From NCBI GenBank assembly GCA_027487145.1, contig JAIYEC010000031.1, forward strand, positions 1-6,955: 6,955 bases of DNA, in the 5' to 3' direction. The notes under the pieces were generated by a model, which saw nothing but the letters and a program-made list of their open reading frames with translations, searched no databases and was not told the origin of the DNA. Made by a program: the position numbers and the translations under genes. Below are positions 1 to 4,648 of the stretch, piece after piece; within the stretch, counting starts at the first letter, position 1, and every line of letters begins with the position of its first letter. Source of the DNA: a bacterium (lineage in GTDB: Bacteria; Patescibacteriota; Minisyncoccia; Phycocordibacterales; UBA918).

Positions 1-767
1 ATGCTGCTGCCTCAATCCAAGCTTTTCTTGATGGTGTTGCAACAAGTGGAGCCACCCCTGACATGCCTGGCCGACTAGCATTCTTCACTACTCCCGATGG
101 GTCTGGCAGCACAACTGAGCGTATGCGTATTACCTCTGCAGGTAACGTCGGTATTGGTACTACCACTGCCTCAGCTCGTCTTACTGTATCTGGTACTGTT
201 CGGTTCGCTACCATCACCTCAGGTACTCTCCAAGCTGATGCCCTTGGGAACGTTACTGTTTCTTCCGATGAGCGCCTCAAGGATGTAGAGGGAGCATATG
301 AAGCAGGTATACAGGAAATTATTGGTCTTGAGCCAATTTTGTACAATTGGAAAAAGAGTAGTGGTTTTGATACCAAAACCACCTACGCTGGCTTTAGTGC
401 TCAAAATGTCCAGGACTTTCTTCCTGAAGCTGTTGGCGAAAATCCAGATGGTTTCCTTACCCTCTCTGATCGCCCTATCCTCGCGGCGCTCGTGAATGCG
501 GTGAAAGAGATGTGGGAACGACTCACTGGGGTTGAGAGTCGAGTGGATGAACTGGAACAAAGAGTGCTTGAACTCGAAGCTGCTTTGAGTGAAGCACGGT
601 CAAGCCAGCCAGTTTCTTCGGTTAATTCAAATGACCCACAACCTTTGCTAAATCAAGTGCCTGAGTCAGAACCAGAATCAGTCCCCGTACCGACTACAGA
701 AATTATCCCGCCAGAAGATACTTTTGAAATTCCACCTGAAGTGGGACCAATTGAACCAGGGTCATAG
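1..767 (+). CDS. Fibre/surface protein with C-terminal S74 intramolecular chaperone domain (partial, 5' end outside window)
   Basis: The frame is open from the left edge (first whole codon at position 3), so the true start lies upstream; the Met at 63 is internal. Numbering from the first whole codon (254 residues seen): residues 21-66 are a stem of the type found in tail fibres and surface trimers (GRLAFFTTPDGSG, ERMRITSAGNVGIGTT). Residues about 87-165 match the peptidase S74 / endosialidase chaperone domain, with SSDERLKD at its start and LEPILYNWK, YAGFSAQNVQDFLPEAV and DRPILAALVNAVKEMWERL following. In known members this domain trimerises the fibre and then cuts itself off, using the conserved Ser (here S88) with a nearby Lys (here K93); that cleavage happens here is inference. 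A heptad-like coiled coil follows (about 168-200), then a Pro/Glu/Ser-rich tail (201-254) that is not part of the usual domain. Stop is TAG. Probably displayed at the cell surface or on a phage-like particle; the window cannot decide. Confidence 0.85.
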   Translation, partial: AAASIQAFLDGVATSGATPDMPGRLAFFTTPDGSGSTTERMRITSAGNVGIGTTTASARLTVSGTVRFATITSGTLQADALGNVTVSSDERLKDVEGAYEAGIQEIIGLEPILYNWKKSSGFDTKTTYAGFSAQNVQDFLPEAVGENPDGFLTLSDRPILAALVNAVKEMWERLTGVESRVDELEQRVLELEAALSEARSSQPVSSVNSNDPQPLLNQVPESEPESVPVPTTEIIPPEDTFEIPPEVGPIEPGS

Positions 768-858
768 TTCAAAGATACCCACTTTGTCTTTACTTACCCA
801 GTTTGGTATAGTTGCCTTCACCAGAGGAAATCAAAAGTTTCCTGTGTCCGTCCGAGCT

Positions 859-886
859 GAAAAATTTGAACTGCTTCAAATTTTTC
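859..886. terminator. AT-rich perfect hairpin downstream of the S74 gene (possible weak terminator)
   Basis: GAAAAATTTGAA and TTCAAATTTTTC form a perfect 12-bp stem around the loop CTGC, about 90 nt after the S74 stop codon. The T5 tract lies inside the stem and is followed by CCCGG, so it is not a classical GC stem with a U tail. It could end transcription weakly in either direction, or be another structured element. Nothing else in 768-958 looks coding. Confidence 0.35.
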
Positions 887-958
887 CCGGTCGCGAAGCG
901 AATTGCCGATGTATATAAGGCAATAGGGAGTTGGTGGAATAAGGGAAGTGAGTAGTGT

Positions 959-1032
959 CCGTGTGTAGCTCAGTTGGTTAGAGCGCAGAGCTTATACCTC
1001 TGTGGTCCCTGGTTCGAGTCCAGGCACACGGA
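959..1032 (+). tRNA. tRNA-Ile (anticodon UAU, reads AUA)
   Basis: A complete 74-nt cloverleaf without intron. The acceptor stem is CCGTGTG/CACACGG (7 perfect pairs), followed by T8 A9. The D arm is GCTC-AGTTGGTTA-GAGC, and the anticodon arm is CAGAG-CTTATAC-CTCTG. The variable loop is TGGTC, and the T arm is CCTGG-TTCGAGT-CCAGG. The discriminator is A1032. CCA is not encoded (the next bases are CAC), so it must be added by the CCA-adding enzyme. The 7-nt anticodon loop gives T33, anticodon TAT (993-995) and A37. UAU would decode AUA directly, whereas most bacteria use a CAU tRNA modified to lysidine by TilS. A73 agrees with isoleucine identity. The 5' leader and 3' trailer extend the acceptor stem by five more pairs. 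Confidence 0.93.
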
Positions 1033-1072
1033 CACTGAGCATTTCCGCTTGAGGCGAAATTATACCGTTAAG

Positions 1073-1114
1073 TATACCTCTGTGGTTCCTAGTGCGAGTT
1101 GAGGAGGACGGACA
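1073..1114 (+). pseudogene. Degenerate copy of the 3' half of tRNA-Ile
   Basis: Aligned without gaps at an 80-nt offset, 1073-1114 matches tRNA positions 993-1034 at 34 of 42 bases, counted by hand. The first 14 (TATACCTCTGTGGT, anticodon loop and stem into the variable loop) are identical. The mismatches break the T stem and the acceptor stem, and the bases upstream (1039-1072) show no similarity to the tRNA 5' half, so this cannot be a working tRNA. It is a decayed duplicate, or a trace of an element that once used the tRNA 3' half as attachment site. Confidence 0.7.
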
Positions 1115-1190
1115 GAGAAAAGTTTTAATTAGTCTTATCTGGCACCCTACCAACCGCTAGCTACTCCTGATGGCCAATTAAATAGATATT

Positions 1191-1217
1191 AAAAAACGAC
1201 ACGCTACGGCGTCGTTT
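1191..1217 (-). terminator. Intrinsic terminator of the 118-residue gene
   Basis: Read on the minus strand, the 7-bp stem AAACGAC/GTCGTTT is followed by further T residues (TTTTTT in total at 1191-1196). Two inner pairs are possible around the loop. It lies about 30 nt past the stop codon at 1250. On the plus strand the tail is TTTATT, so it may also stop transcripts coming from the tRNA side. Confidence 0.65.
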
Positions 1218-1224
1218 ATTCTCA

Positions 1225-1243
1225 GGGTCGACGCTGCCGACCC
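1225..1243 (-). other. Small hairpin between stop codon and terminator
   Basis: GGGTCG and CGACCC pair over 6 bp around a 7-nt loop (ACGCTGC), in the 3' untranslated region of the 118-residue gene just before its terminator. There is no T tract, so it is unlikely to end transcription alone. It may protect the 3' end of the message or be chance. Confidence 0.35.
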
Positions 1244-1249
1244 CAAGAA

Positions 1250-1606
1250 TTACAGAAAGGTTCCGCAGTCAACGCAATGGGTGAATGTTTCCACCTCTTT
1301 TCCTGAGACAGTGAGTAACAGTTGAAGGTTGTACAATGTCCCCCTTCCTTTTGATCGACCAAAATTTGTCTCCACCGATACGGAGTCGTAGCCGTAGGGT
1401 ATTTGGAAAATATTGTATTGGCCGATAGGAGCGTACCCTATTTCTGGTGGCAACAGCACTAATGACCTTAGATCTCCCTCAACAAGTTGAGGATGCCCCG
1501 AATTTTTTACGAGAATGGTCATGCTTCCATCATCGTGACGAGGCAGCTGATCCAAAACAATTTTTGGTACTGTTTCAGTTAACTCTGTAACAGTGAAAGA
1601 ACACAT
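1250..1606 (-). CDS. Hypothetical protein, 118 residues, C-terminal HCxxC
   Basis: I do not recognise this family. The gene is convincing because the ATG at 1606 is preceded by AAAGGAGGG with a short spacing, the clearest ribosome binding site in the window, and because it has its own likely promoter upstream and a terminator downstream. The sequence has no signal peptide or membrane segment. Alternating hydrophobic stretches (MTILVKN at 29-35, LRSLVLLPPEIG at 46-57, LYNLQLLLTV at 91-100) suggest a mainly beta-strand fold. The C-terminus contains H110, C111 and C114 (THCVDCGTF), and another Cys is residue 2; with only one CxxC pair, metal binding is a guess. It is likely a soluble cytoplasmic protein. 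It lies downstream of recG on the same strand, but a terminator between them argues against co-transcription. Confidence 0.75.
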   Translation of the reverse strand: MCSFTVTELTETVPKIVLDQLPRHDDGSMTILVKNSGHPQLVEGDLRSLVLLPPEIGYAPIGQYNIFQIPYGYDSVSVETNFGRSKGRGTLYNLQLLLTVSGKEVETFTHCVDCGTFL

Positions 1607-1627
1607 AGTTCACCCTCCTTTCTGGTG

Positions 1628-1655
1628 AAAAAAGAACGGCACACACCTTACCGTT
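1628..1655 (-). terminator. Intrinsic terminator of recG
   Basis: On the minus strand AACGGTA and TGCCGTT form a 7-bp stem (one T-G wobble) around the loop AGGTGTG, followed by CTTTTTT. It starts about 23 nt after the recG stop codon. The hairpin also contains the candidate -10 element of the next gene. Confidence 0.6.
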
Positions 1656-1673
1656 TCAAGGAAGTAGTGTCAA
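1645..1673 (-). promoter_or_regulatory. Candidate promoter of the 118-residue gene
   Basis: Minus strand: a consensus -35 TTGACA (1673-1668), a 17-nt spacer, and TAAGGT (1650-1645) as a poor -10 (3 of 6 consensus bases). The start site would be near 1638, giving a leader of about 30 nt that includes the strong ribosome binding site. The perfect -35 and ideal spacing support it; the weak -10 limits confidence. Confidence 0.4.
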
Positions 1674-1678
1674 CTGGT

Positions 1679-3892
1679 TTACTCCATGTGTAAATCTTCA
1701 CCAATCTTCGCTACCTTTTCTGCAATCAGCGGGAATTGTCTTCCTAGGTCAGTGTTAGTTTCAACTAGGTGCCTCGCTTCGGTCCGAGCTGCTTCGACTA
1801 ATTTGATATTTTTAATAGCTTCCATACCAAGGTCTGAGAGACCAGATTGTTTAGCTCCGTACAGCTCTCCTGAACCTCGAAAGGTGAGATCATGTTCAGC
1901 TAGTTCAAAACCATTTTTAGCAGTCGCAAGGGCTTTAAGCCGGTCGCGGGTTTTTTCACTTTTGCTCTCAGTCACTGCAAAACAGTATGGCTGATGTGTA
2001 CCACGAAGAACGCGACCACGGAGCTGGTGGAGTTGCGAAAGGCCAAAGCGTTCAGCACCTTCAATGATGATGTTAGTCGCGTTCGGGACATTGACCCCAA
2101 CCTCAACCACAGAGGTGGCGACCAGGACATCAATCTCATGGTTGTTAAACCGGAGCATGACGGCATCTTTTTCTTTGGGAGTCATCTTACCGTGCAGGGG
2201 CTCAATCCGGGCTCCTTTAAAGATATCTTTTTTAAGGCGGGCAGCTTCCGCAATCACGCTTTTTGAGGTGACGGCCATTTGTTTGTCGGGATCAGGTTCG
2301 TCAATGCGAGGACAAATAACATACGCTTGTCGGCCAGATTTTAACTCACTACGGACGTGTTCATACATCTCATCTACGTGAGCTGGTAATACGATTTTTG
2401 TAATAACTGGCTTTCGACCTTTTGGCATTTCATCAAGCAGCGAGATATCAAGGTCGCCATAAATAGTGAGAGCGAGAGTGCGAGGGATAGGTGTGGCTGT
2501 CATTGATAAGAGATGAGGCATTCGTACATCTTTCTTAGCTAATTTCTTTCGTTGGTTCGTACCAAACCGATGTTGTTCATCGATAATCACGTAGGCAAGG
2601 TGTTTGAATTCGACACTCTTGTAGATAAGAGCATGGGTTCCAATCAGAATTGGAACTTCTCCGTTTGCTACCCATTTTAAGAGCTGGGCTTTTGAAATGT
2701 TGGTTGGTTTATTTGGGTTCGTCTTTGAAGGGAACTTTTGACAGCCGCTGCCAGTGATGAGGCCAATTTGGATAGGGAGGTGTTTGAAGTATTCGATAAA
2801 ACTTTCAAAGTGTTGCTTGGCAAGAATTTCAGTTGGCGCCATATAGGCAACCTGTAAATTTCCGTATTCAAGACCTGACAAACCTCTCCCTAGGGTTCCC
2901 CTAGGGAGAGGTGACTTTGTTCCTTCAGGAGGACGTGAGGTAGCAACAGCGTAGGCTGTCGTCGCAGCAACCGCGGTCTTGCCACTTCCCACATCTCCTT
3001 CAAGTAAGCGCGACATGGCGTGTACACCATTGAAGTCAGACAAGATAATGTCGATAGCGTTTTTTTGTGCTGAAGTGAGGGGGAAGGGGAAGCGATCGAC
3101 AAAGGCAGACACATGATCTTTTTCTGTCTTGAAGCTGTAGGTGGTGGCGGCACTAACGGCTGCACGTTCTTGGGCTTTGCGTACCTGAATGTAAAATACC
3201 TCTTCAAAGGCAAAGCGTTTGCGGGCACTTGTGGCATGTTCAGCTTTTTTCGGAGAGTGAATCCAAACGAAGGCCGTCTTAAGTTCCGGGAGATTGTATT
3301 TTTTTATGATGCTAGCAGGAATAGGGTCGTATACATCATCGAGTACGCCTTTTTCAAAACATTTCAAAACGGTGTGATAAAACCATTTACTCGTTATTCC
3401 TTTAGTTTCGCGGTAGACAGGGTAGAGAGTGTCATCATACCCTTCGGTATCTTTAAAGATCGAGTCGTGTCTATCGATGGGGAGCGAATCAAGCGGTTCG
3501 ACTTCAGGGTTTGAGAGATAGAGCTTGGTATCAGAGCCAGCAACCTTACCGGCTAGTTTTACATACATACCGTTTTGGTACATCTTGGCAAGGTATGGTT
3601 GGTTAAACCACATCACTTGAATCTTCGCCGAGCCATCTTCTACGTACCCTTCGGCAATCGGCATTTTACTCTTCCAAGCTTTACGGGTTTTGAGGCCAGA
3701 AAGCTGTCCATACACAATCGCGTCTTGTCCTTTCTGGAGTCCACTGACTGACTGTACATCGGTAATGTCTTCGTAGCGAGCGGGGAGGTGGTAGAGCAAG
3801 TCTGATACTGTCTCGATTCCAAGTTTCTTGAGTGCCTTTTCGTGTCCAACATCAATCCGAAAATGACTTTTGAGAGTGTCTGAGAGTTTCAT
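1679..3892 (-). CDS. recG: ATP-dependent DNA helicase RecG
   Basis: RecG binds branched DNA and drives fork regression and Holliday-junction migration in recombination and replication repair. The 737 residues show an N-terminal wedge/OB region (about 45-150; VYGQLSGLKTR, KIQVMWFNQPYL). The helicase core follows: motif I GDVGSGKT (299-306, K305), Ia MAPTEIL (351-357), II DEQH (438-441), III SMTATPIPRT (463-472), IV-like ICPRI (526-530), V VATSVVEVGVNVPNA (591-605) and VI HQLRGRVLRG (622-631). The RecG-specific FRGSGELYGAKQSG (671-684) comes next. All motifs are intact, so it should be active. It is longer than E. coli RecG (693) partly because of about 25 extra residues between motifs I and Ia (about 320-344), encoded by a palindromic element, and a further Pro/Asn/Lys-rich loop at about 387-399. 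ATG at 3892 is the first good start; no Shine-Dalgarno is visible, and a -10-like TACAAT lies only 8 nt upstream. It is divergent from the cold-shock-like gene. Confidence 0.97.
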   Translation of the reverse strand: MKLSDTLKSHFRIDVGHEKALKKLGIETVSDLLYHLPARYEDITDVQSVSGLQKGQDAIVYGQLSGLKTRKAWKSKMPIAEGYVEDGSAKIQVMWFNQPYLAKMYQNGMYVKLAGKVAGSDTKLYLSNPEVEPLDSLPIDRHDSIFKDTEGYDDTLYPVYRETKGITSKWFYHTVLKCFEKGVLDDVYDPIPASIIKKYNLPELKTAFVWIHSPKKAEHATSARKRFAFEEVFYIQVRKAQERAAVSAATTYSFKTEKDHVSAFVDRFPFPLTSAQKNAIDIILSDFNGVHAMSRLLEGDVGSGKTAVAATTAYAVATSRPPEGTKSPLPRGTLGRGLSGLEYGNLQVAYMAPTEILAKQHFESFIEYFKHLPIQIGLITGSGCQKFPSKTNPNKPTNISKAQLLKWVANGEVPILIGTHALIYKSVEFKHLAYVIIDEQHRFGTNQRKKLAKKDVRMPHLLSMTATPIPRTLALTIYGDLDISLLDEMPKGRKPVITKIVLPAHVDEMYEHVRSELKSGRQAYVICPRIDEPDPDKQMAVTSKSVIAEAARLKKDIFKGARIEPLHGKMTPKEKDAVMLRFNNHEIDVLVATSVVEVGVNVPNATNIIIEGAERFGLSQLHQLRGRVLRGTHQPYCFAVTESKSEKTRDRLKALATAKNGFELAEHDLTFRGSGELYGAKQSGLSDLGMEAIKNIKLVEAARTEARHLVETNTDLGRQFPLIAEKVAKIGEDLHME
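2878..2920. repeat. Palindromic element inserted in frame within recG
   Basis: ACCTCTCCCTAGGG (2882-2895) and CCCTAGGGAGAGGT (2899-2912) are perfect 14-nt inverted arms separated by TTC. Outside them, ACAAA and TTTGT are also inverted, with TGAC bulged on one side. Together with flanking bases it encodes the Gly/Pro/Leu/Arg-rich segment TKSPLPRGTLGRGLSG of RecG, which is absent from E. coli RecG at this place. The shape resembles the small mobile palindromes that insert in reading frames (for example the Rickettsia palindromic elements); membership of a repeat family here is inference, because only one copy is in the window. Confidence 0.7.
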
Positions 3893-3900
3893 GTAATTTC

Positions 3901-3906
3901 ATTGTA
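3901..3906 (-). promoter_or_regulatory. Candidate -10 element of recG
   Basis: Minus-strand TACAAT (5 of 6 consensus bases) ends 8 nt before the recG ATG. There is no good -35 at 16-18 nt. If used, the recG message would have almost no leader, which agrees with the absence of a Shine-Dalgarno sequence. Confidence 0.35.
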
Positions 3907-3932
3907 ACAAGAAGAATCAGAAGAATCTTTGG

Positions 3933-3961
3933 TTGACAATTTACAAAAATTGAACCATAGT
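3933..3961 (+). promoter_or_regulatory. Candidate promoter of the cold-shock-like gene
   Basis: A perfect -35 TTGACA (3933-3938), a 17-nt spacer and CATAGT (3956-3961, 4 of 6 consensus bases). The transcript would begin near 3968, downstream of the possible TTG start at 3966 and upstream of the ribosome binding site, so it supports the ATG at 3993. Confidence 0.55.
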
Positions 3962-3992
3962 TAATTTGAATAGCACATTGAGGGAGTTAGCT

Positions 3993-4205
3993 ATGGGCGA
4001 TAACGCCGCAATTCCAAAAACTTGGCAATACGCGATGGGAAGACTCGTCCGACTGAAGTCAAGTCGCCGACCGCCTTATCACGCAACCCACGCTATCGTA
4101 GTTTCAGAAATAGGGGAGAGTTTTACCTTACAGCAAGAAGTATTACGTCCTTACAATCTGAGACTAGGTGACGGATTGCGTCAGGGCGATTATATTCATT
4201 TTTGA
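3993..4205 (+). CDS. Small OB/cold-shock-like protein, or N-terminal part of a UGA-interrupted one (70 residues)
   Basis: I chose ATG 3993 because GAGGGAG precedes it at proper spacing and the promoter starts transcription after the alternative TTG at 3966. The 70 residues contain MGRLVRLKSSRR (15-26), THAIVVSE (32-39) and LRQGDYIHF (62-70), a basic, beta-rich pattern like the start and fourth strand of a cold-shock/OB barrel. The chain ends at TGA (4203-4205) in the middle of what would be that strand. The same frame then stays open to 4529. The missing last strand seems to lie after the TGA (YENAAKVGNPDNQIRRLVSV). A likely role is binding of single-stranded RNA or DNA, inferred only from the linked downstream domain. 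It could be a real short protein, the first half of a readthrough product, or a gene broken by a point mutation or sequencing error. Confidence 0.6.
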   Translation: MGDNAAIPKTWQYAMGRLVRLKSSRRPPYHATHAIVVSEIGESFTLQQEVLRPYNLRLGDGLRQGDYIHF

Positions 4206-4301
4206 TATGAAAATGCTGCGAAGGTTGGCAATCCTGATAATCAGATACGAAGACTGGTTAGCGTTGTATGTGAAGATACGGAAGACAGCGCTAATTTCAG
4301 A
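4203..4301 (+). other. In-frame TGA and open linker joining the two cold-shock-like halves
   Basis: After TGA 4203-4205 the frame of the upstream gene continues without a stop through the downstream cold-shock-like domain to TAA 4527-4529. Between 4206 and 4301 there is no ATG, GTG or TTG in this frame, and no ribosome binding site is evident. GDYIHF-stop-YEN before and after the TGA lines up with GDRVRLTVSRN of the second domain, so the TGA falls inside a strand, not at a natural domain end. Confidence 0.6.
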
Positions 4302-4529
4302 TTGCCTGAAATCGGTCAGGAGTGGGAGGGTGAGATTGTTGAGCTCTTCTCAGAGGATAAACAGGGTTTCATTGAGGTTTTTGAGTCAGAGCTATTCTTC
4401 CACTTTTTCTTCGGCAGGGATGCCTTCGGTGATTGCGAGTCTAGGCCTTTAAAGGTGGGCGACAGAGTACGGCTCACCGTTAGTAGAAATAATAAAGGCT
4501 TCTGCGTCAATCGAGCTTGGGTGATTTAA
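4302..4529 (+). CDS. Cold-shock-domain-like protein (75 residues from TTG; probably C-terminal part of the upstream frame)
   Basis: Residues 9-75 follow the cold-shock domain order: GEIVELFSEDKQGFIEV matches the first strands and RNP1 (family pattern KGFGFI), ELFFHFFF matches RNP2 (VFVHF), and LKVGDRVRLTVSRNNKGFCVNRAWVI matches strands 4 and 5. Such domains bind single-stranded nucleic acid and act as RNA chaperones or translation regulators in the cytoplasm. RNP1 has lost the central aromatic (KQGFI) and an acidic-rich loop replaces the usual one, so this is a divergent member. The only possible start in frame is TTG 4302, without a visible ribosome binding site. I think the domain belongs to the same gene as 3993-4205, and the TGA is either read through or a lesion. 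Stop TAA is followed by a strong terminator. Confidence 0.6.
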   Translation: MPEIGQEWEGEIVELFSEDKQGFIEVFESELFFHFFFGRDAFGDCESRPLKVGDRVRLTVSRNNKGFCVNRAWVI

Positions 4530-4535
4530 GGTGTG

Positions 4536-4556
4536 GGAGGGTGCAACATGCCCTCC
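4536..4556 (+). other. GC-rich hairpin after the cold-shock-like frame
   Basis: GGAGGG and CCCTCC pair over 6 bp (two inner G-T pairs possible), just after the TAA and before the main terminator. There is no T tract. It could protect the 3' end of the message; its GGAGGG arm looks like a Shine-Dalgarno sequence but no start codon follows at the right distance. Confidence 0.35.
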
Positions 4557-4569
4557 TGACATCCACAGC

Positions 4570-4606
4570 AACGACCAACGTGTTTGAAACATGTTGGTCG
4601 TTTTTT
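4570..4606 (+). terminator. Strong intrinsic terminator of the cold-shock-like gene
   Basis: AACGACCAACGTGTT and AACATGTTGGTCGTT form a 15-bp stem with one G-T pair and the loop TGA, followed by T6 (4601-4606, its first two bases in the stem). It separates this gene from the malic enzyme gene, which starts 43 nt later. Confidence 0.88.
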
Positions 4607-4623
4607 CGTATCAAGGTGTAGGG

Positions 4624-4629
4624 TATACT
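4624..4629 (+). promoter_or_regulatory. Candidate -10 element of the malic enzyme gene
   Basis: TATACT matches the -10 consensus at 5 of 6 positions. The -35 region at 17-nt spacing coincides with the T tract of the preceding terminator and does not match consensus. Transcription would start near 4636, giving a leader of about 13 nt without a Shine-Dalgarno sequence. Confidence 0.45.
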
Positions 4630-4648
4630 AATAACTCATTTAACGAAT

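Noticed and set aside
63..65. ATG as start of the S74 protein
   Set aside because: The frame is open to the left edge and the residues before it (ending SGATPD) fit the stem region, so this Met is internal.
912..919. TATATAAG as -10 of a tRNA promoter
   Set aside because: No -35 at suitable spacing; the hexamer alone in an AT-rich stretch is too weak to annotate.
1041..1060. Small hairpin ATTTC-C-GC / GCGAAAT after the tRNA as terminator
   Set aside because: Short stem with a bulge and no T tract; likely chance.
1686..1994. Plus-strand open frames opposite recG
   Set aside because: They are antisense shadows of conserved RecG coding sequence without ribosome binding sites or plausible protein features.
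2882..2912. Palindrome in recG as a terminator or regulatory hairpin
   Set aside because: No T tract on either strand, and it is in frame inside an otherwise intact helicase gene.
3966..3968. TTG as start of the cold-shock-like gene
   Set aside because: It lies at or before the expected transcript start and has no ribosome binding site; ATG 3993 has one.
4203..4205. UGA read as a sense codon throughout the genome (as Gly in Gracilibacteria and Absconditabacteria)
   Set aside because: RecG, malic enzyme and the permease together have over 1,400 codons with no in-frame TGA, so UGA is not a routine sense codon here.
4168..4452. Overlapping 94-residue open frame on the plus strand
   Set aside because: It runs across the in-frame cold-shock-like domain in another frame, with Ser/Arg/Leu-rich composition typical of a shadow frame and no ribosome binding site.
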